Below are positions 1 through 8,801 of a DNA stretch of 64,000 bases, in pieces (the stretch's first letter is position 1; each line of letters opens with the position of its first letter). Source of the DNA: JADKHR01 sp041917295 (GTDB lineage Bacteria; Elusimicrobiota; Elusimicrobia; FEN-1173); contig JAYRXX010000063.1 in assembly GCA_041917295.1 (NCBI GenBank), positions 131,586 through 195,585 on the forward strand, written 5' to 3'. A model generated the notes under the pieces. That model was not told where the DNA came from, made no database searches, and saw only the letters and a program-made list of their open reading frames with translations. Made by a program: the position numbers and the translations under genes.

Positions 1-21
1 AGGTTTCTTTTCCATGAAACA

Positions 22-50
22 AGTCTAGCCGGAGAACGCTGATTTTGCAA
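22..50 (-). promoter_or_regulatory. Putative divergent sigma-70-type promoter at the left edge
   Basis: On the minus strand TTGCAA (45-50) and TAGACT (22-27) are separated by exactly 17 bases. A minus-strand ATG at 13-15 lies about where transcription would begin, so a leaderless gene may start there and run off the window after five codons. Only the promoter spacing and the ATG are visible; the gene itself cannot be judged. Confidence 0.35.
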
Positions 51-71
51 GTTTTTTTAAAAAACCGGCCC

Positions 72-100
72 TTGACAGGGTGGGTCTTATCTGTTACATA
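72..100 (+). promoter_or_regulatory. Sigma-70-type promoter for the M23 peptidase gene
   Basis: TTGACA (72-77) and TACATA (95-100) are 17 bases apart, close to the housekeeping consensus. The predicted transcription start (about 107) falls just after an in-frame ATG at 106. That makes 106 a poor translation start and supports the ATG at 142, which is preceded by GGAGG at 131-135. Confidence 0.6.
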
Positions 101-141
101 AGAATATGAAAATTGAGACCAACCCCGTTTGGAGGTTTTTG

Positions 142-1104
142 ATGGCCCGTCTTTGGCGCCGTTGGCGCAAAGAAGTCAGCCGGCGCCTGACCATCATGGT
201 TATCCCCCATGGGATGGCCCGGCCCCGCCAGATGTCCTTTTCGTTGCCCTTTTTGGCGATTTTGTTTGTTTCCTGGACAGCCTTAACGGGTTGGGCTGGG
301 TTTCTGGCGTCAGAGCGGTTCGATTACTGGCGGGCCCGGGTGAGCAGTCACTACCTCAAACTCAAGCTTTCCTACATGACTAAACAGCTCAACGAATCCC
401 GAGCCATGCTGGACGAAGTGAAGAGTTTGGAAACGGAACTGCGCACGTTAATGGGGCTTGGCAGTCGAGACGCGATCATCCAAACGGAAGGTCCTCCGGA
501 GCGGTCCTCGCCTTACCGGGCGCTGGGGGGGCCCTCGGCGGCGGACGCGCGGGCCCTGGACCAAATGCTCCAGTCGTCCCGCCACGAGATTTCTTTTGAA
601 CAGATCGGACGCGAAGTGCAGGCCCTGCGCGCCGAAGCGGAACTGAGGATTGCCAGCGTTCAACAGCTCAGCGAAAAAATTTCCACCGAACGCCAAATTT
701 ACAAAGCCACGCCCAACCTGTGGCCGGTGTCGGGCTACTTGACCTCCCACTACGGCATGCGTTTGCATCCCATCGACGGGTTCCGGGAATCCCATCAGGG
801 GTTGGACATCGCCGGACCCGCGGGATCCCCCATCCGGGCCGCGGCCGAGGGGGAAGTCAAATTGGCCGGTTGGGCAGGCGGTTACGGCAACGTGGTGGTC
901 ATTGACCACGGGATGGGTTATTCCACCCGCTACGGACACAACCGCCTGTTGTTGGTCAAAAAAGGCGACGTGGTGAAACGGGGCCAGACCATCGCTCTCA
1001 TGGGCCAAACCGGAAAAGCCACCGGACCCCATTGCCATTACGAAGTGTGGTATAATGGCCGCGCCGTGAATCCTTTTCGATTTCTTAAAAAGCACACCTC
1101 TTGA
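142..1104 (+). CDS. Membrane-anchored M23 (LytM) family murein peptidase
   Basis: A 320-residue protein with a basic N-terminus, one membrane segment at about residues 34-54, a coiled-coil stretch at about 70-200 and a C-terminal LytM domain. The zinc-site motifs are visible: a His and Asp in SHQGLD, and HCHYEVW near the end. The architecture matches cell-wall endopeptidases or amidase activators of the NlpD/MepM/EnvC type, acting on peptidoglycan in the periplasm. The start at 142 is chosen because GGAGG lies 6 bases upstream and the promoter -10 box covers the region just before the alternative ATG at 106. It is followed almost directly by a bactofilin gene, a pairing common in bacteria where bactofilin positions an M23 enzyme for cell-shape control. 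Whether the enzyme is DD- or LD-specific cannot be read from sequence. Confidence 0.9.
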   Translation: MARLWRRWRKEVSRRLTIMVIPHGMARPRQMSFSLPFLAILFVSWTALTGWAGFLASERFDYWRARVSSHYLKLKLSYMTKQLNESRAMLDEVKSLETELRTLMGLGSRDAIIQTEGPPERSSPYRALGGPSAADARALDQMLQSSRHEISFEQIGREVQALRAEAELRIASVQQLSEKISTERQIYKATPNLWPVSGYLTSHYGMRLHPIDGFRESHQGLDIAGPAGSPIRAAAEGEVKLAGWAGGYGNVVVIDHGMGYSTRYGHNRLLLVKKGDVVKRGQTIALMGQTGKATGPHCHYEVWYNGRAVNPFRFLKKHTS

Positions 1105-1105
1105 T

Positions 1106-1510
1106 ATGATCGGAAAAAAAGAAGGCCTGTCGTCTCCCATGGAAACCGTGATCGGGGCCGGAACGCGGTTTCAGGGGAACATCCGTTCAAAAGGCTTTGT
1201 TCGCATCGACGGCGTGGTGGAAGGCGGCGTTTGCGCCGAAGGCGTGATTGTGGGCGAAAAGGCCAACGTCACCGGGGACGTGATCGCGAAAATGGTGTTC
1301 ATCGCCGGGAAAGTTACCGGCAACGTCACGGCGGCCCACTCGTTGGAAATTCAACCCAAAGGCCAGGTCCGCGGCGATCTGCGCACCGCCCAGGTTTCCA
1401 TCGCCGACGGAGCCTTTTTTGAAGGACATTGTTTAATGAACGCGGAAAAAATCGGCGCGCTGGACGTGGAAGAAGCTCTCTCCCAAACCACCGCCCCCTC
1501 CATCTCCTAA
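1106..1510 (+). CDS. Bactofilin-family cytoskeletal protein
   Basis: A 134-residue protein made almost wholly of the polymer-forming bactofilin beta-helix: short Gly/Val-rich rungs repeating about every 17-18 residues (FVRIDGVVEGGV, VIVGEKANVTGDV, VFIAGKVTGNV). Bactofilins form nucleotide-free filaments on the inner membrane face and recruit cell-wall enzymes. The start lies 1 base after the stop of the upstream M23 gene, so the two are probably co-translated and act together in morphogenesis. No strong Shine-Dalgarno is visible; an alternative ATG at 1139 would drop 11 residues before the conserved domain. Confidence 0.9.
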   Translation: MIGKKEGLSSPMETVIGAGTRFQGNIRSKGFVRIDGVVEGGVCAEGVIVGEKANVTGDVIAKMVFIAGKVTGNVTAAHSLEIQPKGQVRGDLRTAQVSIADGAFFEGHCLMNAEKIGALDVEEALSQTTAPSIS

Positions 1511-1519
1511 GGACATCCC

Positions 1520-2266
1520 ATGAAATGGTTTCACACGCATCGCACGAAAATTTATTTGGTGGTCATCGCTGTTTTTGTGGTGGGATCGTTCGCGGGGTTC
1601 GGAAGCTACTTTTTCGACCAGTCCCCCCTGGACGCGGCCATCACCGTTAACGGACGAAAAATCCCTTTCAAACGATTTGATAACTTTTACCAACAGGTCT
1701 TGGAAGAACAACGCCAGCGGTCTCCCCAACCGTTGACGGACCCCCAACGGGATTACCTCAAACGTCAAGTGGTTCAGTCGTTGGTTCAAGAAGAAGTTTT
1801 CGTCATGGAGGCGGAGAAGCTGGGCCTCGCGGTGGCCGACATGGAACTGGCTCAGTTCATCCAGCACATTCCCGCCTTTCAAAACGAAGGACGTTTTGAC
1901 GTGGGCCGTTATCGGGACATTTTGGGGCGAATGCGGTTGAAAGTGGAAGATTTTGAGGCGGATCAACGACGCCAGTTGTTGGCTCAAAAAGCCCAATTTG
2001 TCATGGCGTCAGGAGTAAAAATTTCTTCGCTCGAATTTCCCGCCAAACTCCAGGCCGCCTTGGCCCAGGCCAACGAAGACGACCGAAAAAAGATATCGGA
2101 AAACCCCGGCGGGTTCCAGGAAAACGTTCGCCGCCAAGAAATGCAGGCGGCCCTTCAAGAATGGTACAACGACCAAAGCACTCGCCTGAAAGTAAAGGTT
2201 CTTCTGAGCAAGCTGGAAGGGCCCAAAACCCCGGCGCCCGCCGCACCCGCCCCCGTTACCCCGTAA
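1520..2266 (+). CDS. SurA/PpiD N-terminal-like periplasmic chaperone, no PPIase domain
   Basis: A 248-residue protein with a single N-terminal membrane anchor (about residues 9-29) followed by a SurA_N-type helical domain: the stretch around AITVNGRKIPFKRFDNFYQQ and the QLVQEEVF-like helices are typical of PpiD and SurA. The parvulin prolyl-isomerase domain that normally follows is absent; the protein ends in a Pro/Ala-rich tail. It is likely an inner-membrane-tethered chaperone for exported proteins. Ten bases separate it from the bactofilin gene. Its last 11 bases overlap the end of the convergent maf gene. Confidence 0.8.
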   Translation: MKWFHTHRTKIYLVVIAVFVVGSFAGFGSYFFDQSPLDAAITVNGRKIPFKRFDNFYQQVLEEQRQRSPQPLTDPQRDYLKRQVVQSLVQEEVFVMEAEKLGLAVADMELAQFIQHIPAFQNEGRFDVGRYRDILGRMRLKVEDFEADQRRQLLAQKAQFVMASGVKISSLEFPAKLQAALAQANEDDRKKISENPGGFQENVRRQEMQAALQEWYNDQSTRLKVKVLLSKLEGPKTPAPAAPAPVTP

Positions 2267-2822
2267 CTTTTTTCAGCAAACTCCTCAAACCCCGCAGGGG
2301 CAACCCCACCACGTTTTCGTATTCGCCGCGATACCGTTCGACAAACGGGTTTCCCCGGGCCTGGGCGGCATAGGCGCCGGCCTTGTCGTGGTTCTTTTTT
2401 GACCACCGATCCAATTCCGATTTTGTGAAAGCGCGCAATTTTACCCGGGTTCGATAAACGCCGGTCCACACACGTTGGCCGGGCCGAACCGCCAACGCCA
2501 GCCCGGTGTAAACGTCGTGCCACCGGCCGCTCAACTCGGACAACATCCGTCGTGCGTCCGCGGTATCAGCGGGTTTACCGAACACCCGGCCCCGTAAAAC
2601 CACCTCCGTGTCCGCCCCCAGAACCAGCCCGCGCGGAACGCGCCGCGCCACCGCGAGGGCTTTGCGGCGGGCCAATTGAACCACATGCCACTTCACGTCC
2701 GTTCCGGGACAGGGCGGGGGTTCCGGCACCCGGCTGACCCGAACGCGGAACCGCGGAACCACTTTTTTCAACAACAATTTGCGCCGAGGCGACCCGGACG
2801 CCAATACAAAAAGGGGGTTCAC
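2256..2822 (-). CDS. maf: Maf-like nucleoside triphosphate pyrophosphatase
   Basis: A 188-residue Maf/HAM1-superfamily enzyme, which hydrolyses non-canonical or modified NTPs to NMP and pyrophosphate. The N-terminal signature LASGSPRRK and the GADTEVVL catalytic-Asp block are visible, as is AGAYAAQ near residue 145, equivalent to the conserved Gly-Ala-Tyr loop. The start is taken as GTG at 2820-2822, because the four bases GTGA overlap the stop of the upstream subtilase gene; a longer reading from 2888 adds residues unlike the family. It is last in a long minus-strand gene run and ends 11 bases inside the convergent SurA-like gene. Confidence 0.9.
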   Translation of the reverse strand: MNPLFVLASGSPRRKLLLKKVVPRFRVRVSRVPEPPPCPGTDVKWHVVQLARRKALAVARRVPRGLVLGADTEVVLRGRVFGKPADTADARRMLSELSGRWHDVYTGLALAVRPGQRVWTGVYRTRVKLRAFTKSELDRWSKKNHDKAGAYAAQARGNPFVERYRGEYENVVGLPLRGLRSLLKKVTG

Positions 2823-5800
2823 CTGAGCACAACGATTTTTTGGCTGGCGCGGACTTTTTCCCCGCCTTTGTGGGCTTCCACCGACCACAGGTAGGCTCCG
2901 GAAGAAAGACCGTTGGTGTTCCAGCGCAATTCAAACGCCGTTTTTCCTTCCGGGGTGCGCACAGCCACAGCCTCGTCGCTTTCAAACACGGTTTCCCCGG
3001 ACAACCGCTGGACCCGAACCGAAACCCGCTCCGCCGAGCCCACTTCCATGTGAAACAGGGTTGATCCGTCTGTCACGGGATGGGGCGTGCAGGAAAGACG
3101 CCCCAGAGCCAGGGGCTCGTCGGCTCCCGAATTCAGAGAAGCGGCGGTCACCGCCGCAGACAAGGTGCGTGCCGTGGCCGTTGCGCTGTATCCGGACAAC
3201 AAACTGTTCCCGTCATAGGCGCGCACCCGAGCGTAATAGGCTACCCCACTGGCCAGCCCAGAGATCGGGAAACTCAAGACGTTGTTCAGGCCCAGGTTGT
3301 TGTAGTTCGGTAACAGAGTTGAAAAGGTCGAGACCGTGGACACATCAATCCGATAGCCTTTAACGGCCTCGTTGTCGGTGGCGGGATCCCAGGCGAACGT
3401 CAACCGGCTCGTTGTGGGATTGACCAACCGAGGATTGCCAGGGACGGTGGGCGGCGTGCGATCGTACGCCAACGTCACGGCCACCGTGGCGGTACTGCGG
3501 TTGCCCGCGTAATCCGAGGCCACCGCAGAAAGAACATAAGGGCCGTCGGGCGACGTGGACGGGATCCATCCGTAGCTAAACGGAAACGTGGTGTCCACGG
3601 CTTTCGAAACACCATCCACCAAAAAGGACACGTTGGCCACGTCCACGTTGTCGGCGGCGGCCGCCGCAACCGTGATGGGCCCTGTGATTCGCTGCCCGGC
3701 CGTGGGAGTCGAAATGGAAACCGTGGGCGCGGTCACATCGGCCGTCACCAATGTGGCGAGGGGCGCCGCAACGCCGTGGCCGGACACCAGACCGTTGGAA
3801 TCCACGGCCCGGACCCGAGCCCAATAGGTGGTTGCGGGAGTCAGCCCGCTGATCTGACGGGAGCGGCTGGTGCCCACCGACAGATCGTTATAACCCGGCA
3901 GCAACACGGAGAAGGACGGATCCATCGACACGTCCACGCGATAGGCCGCAATCCCCGATAAATCGGTCGCGGCGCCCCACGTAAACAAAAGCGTGGACGG
4001 CGAGGGTCCTTTCAAAACCGGCGTGGGAGGAACCGTGGGCGCCACCGTGTCCGCCACGACCACATAAGAACGGTTCCACACCTTTTCGCCGAAATAAACG
4101 GGGGGCGCTCCTTCTTTGCGCATTTGCCAAGCCAACGGAACCGTTCCGGGCGAGGCGGGGGCCCTGAGGGTAAATGAAAAGGTTTTGGTGCCCCCGGTAA
4201 CGATGTTGTCCGTGGCCGACAAGGACACGCGGGACAATCCCCACACCGCATTGTCGGCAGGGTCCACGGACCCCAGCTGGTAACCGCCCGCGGCCGACCA
4301 CGCGTTGGACCCCGAATTTCGCAAGGCCGCCTGGACCGAAAGAACTTGCCGCTGAACAACCGACGGTGGAACTCCGGTCACGGACACCACTTGAGCAAAA
4401 TGGGACACTGTCACGTGCACCAAAACGGACCGAACCGCGGCGTTCCCGGCCCGATCAACGGCATGGGCCGTCACCGTATGGGTCCCCGGAAAAACCCCGG
4501 CCGTGTCCCAAACCCACGAAAAGGGGGCGGTCGTCATCGTTGAAAGCACCACATCCCCATCCAAAAACACGACCCGCTCAATCCCGGATAAACCGTCTCC
4601 CGCTTCCACGGTCAGCCGGGTTGGACCGGTGATAACCGAGTTGCCGGCCGGTTCAACCCATCCGATCGACGGGGGCGTGGCGTCCACCAGAAAAGGTGCA
4701 AACCCCAGGTTGTTGGATTCGTCCAACTCCGTTTGCCCGTTCAACGCGTCCGCGATGATTTTAATGGAATGAACCCCTTCCGCCGGGGCGACGCCCCGGA
4801 ACGTCCAGGAAAAGGTCTGGCCCGGATTCAGGAGCGGCGAAAACGCGCCCCAAGACGGCGCGGATTGGCCATCCAAAAACCCCTGGAAATTTAAATCCGG
4901 CATGGACGGGCCTTCGCCGGCGTTTTTGATTTCGACGTTGATATCGTAAGACGCGCTCGCTTTCATTGCGTAAGGCACAACGCCCGCCCGGGACACCACC
5001 AGGTCCGGGCGTCCCCACGTCACGCCGATCGCCGTCGGGCTGTTGGGAGAAACCCCGGCGCTGTTGTAGGCCCTCACGCGCGCGTAGTACGTGGTTTTGG
5101 GCGTCAACGAAAGCAGTTCCGTGGATTTTTGAGAACCAAAATCGATGTCATCGAACCCGGGGCTTAAGGGAACAAAGAGCGGGGATGTGGACAGGTCAAA
5201 CCGAAAACCCGTGGCCGCGTCGCCCGCGGGAGACGCCGCCCACGACAAAGTCAGCGTATCCGCGCCGGGTTTGGAAAAGGCGGCCGTGGGCGCCAGGGGA
5301 GGGCGGAGCACGGCAAACGCCAAATCGTCGTGGTCGTTGTAACTGCCCGCCGCGCATCCTCCCGCCGGCGGGCTCCCGAGATAGCGGAACACGCCCCGCA
5401 CCGCCTGGCGCGGTCCGCCCGATGTCAACGTAAAGGTGGTGGACACCACCTGCATGCGGGAACCAACCACGCCCAGGGTGGCCAAGGGCACCCACACGGG
5501 GCTGGCCGCGTCCGGGGCGTACATCACATCCAAAAAGTTCGCCCCGGGGGAAAAGGCCCACACGCGGGCGTCCAAGCGAACCTGTTTTCCGGCCGCAAAA
5601 GGGGACCCGTCCGTGGACGCCACGCGAAGCCAGTCCAGGGACTCGTCCAAATGATAGGCGCCCGCTGTTCCATCGGAACACGGCGCGGGAAAAAGGGTAT
5701 TGGGCTGATTGGGTTCCGGAAATCCGCCGGCGATGTTGTCGCGCCCTTCCAACCGTCCGCCCGAGGCGCACGCCGCGCCCACAACCGAACATTCCGGCGC

Positions 5801-8392
5801 GCCCCCTCCGGGATTAAACACGGCAATGACCGCCCCGTTGTTGGTGGAAAAGGCCCGCGTTGAAGACGACACGTTGCTTTCGTTGTCCATCGCGTCCACC
5901 CGAAACGTGTGAAAGCCGTTGTCCAACTGGGTGGTATCGAACACAAACGACCACGTGGAAAACGCCACGCCCAGGGGGACGGCCCCCATGTCGGCGGGAG
6001 CGGGCCGATTCGACGCGGAGGCGTCAGCGGGACCTGCGCCCGACAGGGTTTTCCATTTTCGTCCGTCCACATAAAGCGTGACATGGGTCAACGCCGAATT
6101 GTCCTGGGCCGAGCCGGACCACAGGGAGAGCCCGGACAACAGGGCTCCTTCCGACGGGGTGGCAATGGACACCGCGGGTTTCGTTGAAACGCTGTCGCGC
6201 GTGGTGAACACCAAGTCGTCGTGGTCGTCATAAACGCCCGTTCCGCACGGGGCGGCCACCCCGCCGTAGCGAAACCGTGCCCGGACCGCTTGCGTTGATC
6301 CGTGGGGCAATGTGAACGAGGCGGACAACGTTTGAGCCCCGCTGATCGTGGCCGGAACGCTGGCCACCCATTGCCAAGAAGGGTTCCCGGCATCGGCGGC
6401 CGAATAAAGGTCGAGGATGTCCGTGGTGGCTGTGTAGGCCCACACGCTGGCGTCCACGCGCACAAGCGATCCCGGAGCCAACGTGGACCCGTCCACGGTG
6501 TAGAGGCGGATCCGGTCGTTGGACTCGTCGTAATGAAAAGCGCCGGCGTTGCCGTCGGCGCAGGAACCAAACAAGGTGTTGGGCGGGTTGGATTCGGCCC
6601 CCCCCGTGATCAGCCCGCGCCCGCGCAAGAGCGTTCCGGAATCGCAGGCGGATCCCGGCGAAAAACAGCCGGGGGCACGATACACCGAGGAATATCCCGC
6701 CAGGTCCGTTTTGAGCACAGAAACGGGGAGCGACGCCGATCCAACGTTGCCTTCCGCGTCCCAGGCCCGAACCGTGAGAACAAGGTTGCCGCTGTAAGAA
6801 AGCGGATCAAACAGGAAGGACCAGGCCGTTAATCCGGAAGCGACATCCAAAAATTGGCCGTTAACCAAAACATCCACTTTCACCACCCCGACATTATCCG
6901 AGGCGGTTCCCACCAACAGGGTGGGCCCAGTCAACACGGCGCCGGGCGCGGGCGTTTGCACAAGCACCAGCGGAGGCGTTGTGTCTGACGGCGCGGGAAC
7001 GGCGGACAACGCCGCGCGGGCATTGATCCGCCCGGCTCCCGAGACCGTATCGGGCCCGGGCGATCCCACATCGTCGGCCGACTGGCGGATCACCTGTCGG
7101 ACCTGGGACGCCGAATAGTCGGGATGGCTGGCCAAGATTAGAGCCGCCAACCCGGACACGTGAGGCGCGGCCATGCTGGTTCCGTTCAAGAACGAATACC
7201 CGCCCTTGTACGTCGATAAAATGGAAACGCCGGGGGCCGCCACATCGATGCGTGTTCCAAAATTTGAAAACGCGGCTTTTTGGTCGGCCGCATCGAACGC
7301 CGACACCGCCACCACGCCCGGCAACCGAGCCGGGTAAAAATCTTGGACATCCATATTGCTGTTGCCCGCCGCCGCCACCACAACGGCTCCCACGCTCACC
7401 GCATAGGCCACGGCGGACTCGATGAGAGGATCCGACCCTTGCCCGCCCCAGCTGTTGTTGATCACCTGAGCGCCGTTGTCGGCCGCGTAAATGAGTGCCT
7501 GAGCCAGATCGGCGCTGGTTCCGTTTCCGTAATCGTTCAATCCTTTCACCGGCATCACGCGCGCGTTAAAGCTCAAACCCACCACGCCCACCCCGTTGTG
7601 GCCCACAGCCGCAATGGTGCCCGCCACATGGGACCCGTGGCCGTAGACGTCCGTGGGCCCGTTGTCTTCGGCCACGCAATCCCATCCTCGGACATCATCC
7701 ACATACCCATTTAGATCGTCGTCCAGGCCATTGCCAGGAATTTCGTCGTTATTGACCCACACGTTGGCCGCCAGGTCCGGATGAAGGAAATCAACCCCCG
7801 TGTCAATCACGGCCACCACCACGCCGGATCCCGTGGACACGTCCCAGGCGGCGGGAGCTTCCACTTTCGTCATCCCCCACAATTGGCCGAACGACGGATC
7901 GTTGGGCGTCCATTGCACTGAATAGATGCGGTTAAAATCGGCTTGCTCCACGTCGGACAAACTCCGATAGGCGTTGAGAACCCGGCCCAGATCTTCCGTT
8001 GAATCGACGGAAATAACCACGGTGCGGTCCAAGGCGTCTCGAACCGATTCGGCCCGGCGCACATCCGTGCGCTGGATGGATCCCCATCGGGCCGACCGTC
8101 CCCGATGTTTCAGCGGCAAACCGGCCTCGGCGCGAAGGACCCGACGAACTTCGCGGGCACCGAACCGGGCGTGCACGGCCCGGGTGCCCGGGGAAACATT
8201 TTGCAATCCTGCCGCCGTCGATCGCCGAACCCGGGGAGGAAGGCCCGTGGACCGGGTGGATTTAAACCGCACCACGATTTCGTTGGGGACCCGTCCCTCA
8301 GCCGGCGCGGCGCCGTTGACGACGTCGCGCCCGGCGTTTAATGATACCGCTAAAGAAAGTGCCGCCAAACCGCTCATGAAATATTTTTTCAT
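2819..8392 (-). CDS. Giant secreted subtilisin-family (S8) protease with Ig/FN3 repeats
   Basis: An 1857-residue exported serine protease. A signal peptide follows the ATG at 8392 (MKKYFMSGLAALSLAVS), with GAGG a few bases upstream. After a pro-region comes the peptidase S8 domain with its triad: Asp in AVIDTGVDF (near 7800), His in YGHGSHVAG (near 7635) and Ser in NGTSMAAPH (near 7180). The remainder is repeats: several bacterial Ig-like modules starting TTPP or TAPT, FN3-like modules with TTYYARVRAY, a CARDB-like module, and two copies of a roughly 150-residue module ending in DHDDL (about 6680-6206 and 5800-5318). A FlgD/type-A sorting-like C-terminal domain closes the protein (LSSGAYLWSVEA). 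The start overlaps the cutA stop by 4 bases. It probably degrades extracellular protein or matures surface proteins. Confidence 0.9.
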   Translation of the reverse strand: MKKYFMSGLAALSLAVSLNAGRDVVNGAAPAEGRVPNEIVVRFKSTRSTGLPPRVRRSTAAGLQNVSPGTRAVHARFGAREVRRVLRAEAGLPLKHRGRSARWGSIQRTDVRRAESVRDALDRTVVISVDSTEDLGRVLNAYRSLSDVEQADFNRIYSVQWTPNDPSFGQLWGMTKVEAPAAWDVSTGSGVVVAVIDTGVDFLHPDLAANVWVNNDEIPGNGLDDDLNGYVDDVRGWDCVAEDNGPTDVYGHGSHVAGTIAAVGHNGVGVVGLSFNARVMPVKGLNDYGNGTSADLAQALIYAADNGAQVINNSWGGQGSDPLIESAVAYAVSVGAVVVAAAGNSNMDVQDFYPARLPGVVAVSAFDAADQKAAFSNFGTRIDVAAPGVSILSTYKGGYSFLNGTSMAAPHVSGLAALILASHPDYSASQVRQVIRQSADDVGSPGPDTVSGAGRINARAALSAVPAPSDTTPPLVLVQTPAPGAVLTGPTLLVGTASDNVGVVKVDVLVNGQFLDVASGLTAWSFLFDPLSYSGNLVLTVRAWDAEGNVGSASLPVSVLKTDLAGYSSVYRAPGCFSPGSACDSGTLLRGRGLITGGAESNPPNTLFGSCADGNAGAFHYDESNDRIRLYTVDGSTLAPGSLVRVDASVWAYTATTDILDLYSAADAGNPSWQWVASVPATISGAQTLSASFTLPHGSTQAVRARFRYGGVAAPCGTGVYDDHDDLVFTTRDSVSTKPAVSIATPSEGALLSGLSLWSGSAQDNSALTHVTLYVDGRKWKTLSGAGPADASASNRPAPADMGAVPLGVAFSTWSFVFDTTQLDNGFHTFRVDAMDNESNVSSSTRAFSTNNGAVIAVFNPGGGAPECSVVGAACASGGRLEGRDNIAGGFPEPNQPNTLFPAPCSDGTAGAYHLDESLDWLRVASTDGSPFAAGKQVRLDARVWAFSPGANFLDVMYAPDAASPVWVPLATLGVVGSRMQVVSTTFTLTSGGPRQAVRGVFRYLGSPPAGGCAAGSYNDHDDLAFAVLRPPLAPTAAFSKPGADTLTLSWAASPAGDAATGFRFDLSTSPLFVPLSPGFDDIDFGSQKSTELLSLTPKTTYYARVRAYNSAGVSPNSPTAIGVTWGRPDLVVSRAGVVPYAMKASASYDINVEIKNAGEGPSMPDLNFQGFLDGQSAPSWGAFSPLLNPGQTFSWTFRGVAPAEGVHSIKIIADALNGQTELDESNNLGFAPFLVDATPPSIGWVEPAGNSVITGPTRLTVEAGDGLSGIERVVFLDGDVVLSTMTTAPFSWVWDTAGVFPGTHTVTAHAVDRAGNAAVRSVLVHVTVSHFAQVVSVTGVPPSVVQRQVLSVQAALRNSGSNAWSAAGGYQLGSVDPADNAVWGLSRVSLSATDNIVTGGTKTFSFTLRAPASPGTVPLAWQMRKEGAPPVYFGEKVWNRSYVVVADTVAPTVPPTPVLKGPSPSTLLFTWGAATDLSGIAAYRVDVSMDPSFSVLLPGYNDLSVGTSRSRQISGLTPATTYWARVRAVDSNGLVSGHGVAAPLATLVTADVTAPTVSISTPTAGQRITGPITVAAAAADNVDVANVSFLVDGVSKAVDTTFPFSYGWIPSTSPDGPYVLSAVASDYAGNRSTATVAVTLAYDRTPPTVPGNPRLVNPTTSRLTFAWDPATDNEAVKGYRIDVSTVSTFSTLLPNYNNLGLNNVLSFPISGLASGVAYYARVRAYDGNSLLSGYSATATARTLSAAVTAASLNSGADEPLALGRLSCTPHPVTDGSTLFHMEVGSAERVSVRVQRLSGETVFESDEAVAVRTPEGKTAFELRWNTNGLSSGAYLWSVEAHKGGEKVRASQKIVVLR
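5318..6680 (-). repeat. Two copies of a DHDDL-type module inside the subtilase gene
   Basis: Two segments (about 6680-6206 and 5800-5318) encode related roughly 150-residue modules. Both carry a Cys pair near the start, a PNTLF motif, YDES/LDES-like acidic motifs, a VRxDAxVWA strand and a terminal YDDHDDL or YNDHDDL. They are separated by an Ig-like module. The acidic DHDDL end suggests calcium binding, but this is inference. Confidence 0.65.
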
Positions 8393-8721
8393 TGGAACCT
8401 CGCTTTGTTCAAAGAGGGAGTCGTGTTTTCGGAAATCCAAGAGAGATAGTTGGCCAGCCCGCCCGCCAAGGGCAACGCGATGATTTCGGGGACGTCGTAG
8501 GGATGGACGGCGGTCAAACGGGCTTGGAGAGCGGCAAGGCGATTGCTTGTGGTTTTCGCGATCAGCATATATTCCCGGGCCGATTCCACGTCGCCTTTCC
8601 ATCGGTAAACCGATTGAACGCCGCCCACCACGTTCACGCAGGCGGCCAACCGCTCACGGACCAGCAATTTGGCCAGCCGCCGGGCCGTGGACCCGTCAGG
8701 CGCGGTGGCCAAAACGATCAA
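8389..8721 (-). CDS. cutA: CutA1-like divalent-ion tolerance protein
   Basis: A CutA-family protein of about 110 residues: IVLATAPDG at the start, LVRERLAACVNVV, a YRWKGDVE loop, and the HPYDVPEIIALP motif, ending in YLSWI. CutA1 forms PII-like trimers; its role in copper tolerance is debated. No ATG lies at the expected position. A TTG at 8719-8721 gives the length usual for the family; an ATG at 8856 or a CTG at 8805 would add residues lying inside or next to the end of the upstream GAF gene. The stop overlaps the ATG of the subtilase gene (ATGA), implying translational coupling. Confidence 0.8.
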   Translation of the reverse strand: MIVLATAPDGSTARRLAKLLVRERLAACVNVVGGVQSVYRWKGDVESAREYMLIAKTTSNRLAALQARLTAVHPYDVPEIIALPLAGGLANYLSWISENTTPSLNKARFQ

Positions 8722-8801
8722 GAAATGAGAGGGGGTGAACTTTTTAGAAAACGCGGAACGGGACCGAGTCCGACGGGGGACGGTCGATGGGGAATTTCGT
8801 T

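Noticed and set aside
106..141. ATG 106 as the start of the M23 peptidase
   Set aside because: It sits at the predicted transcription start with no ribosome site; ATG 142 has GGAGG at good spacing.
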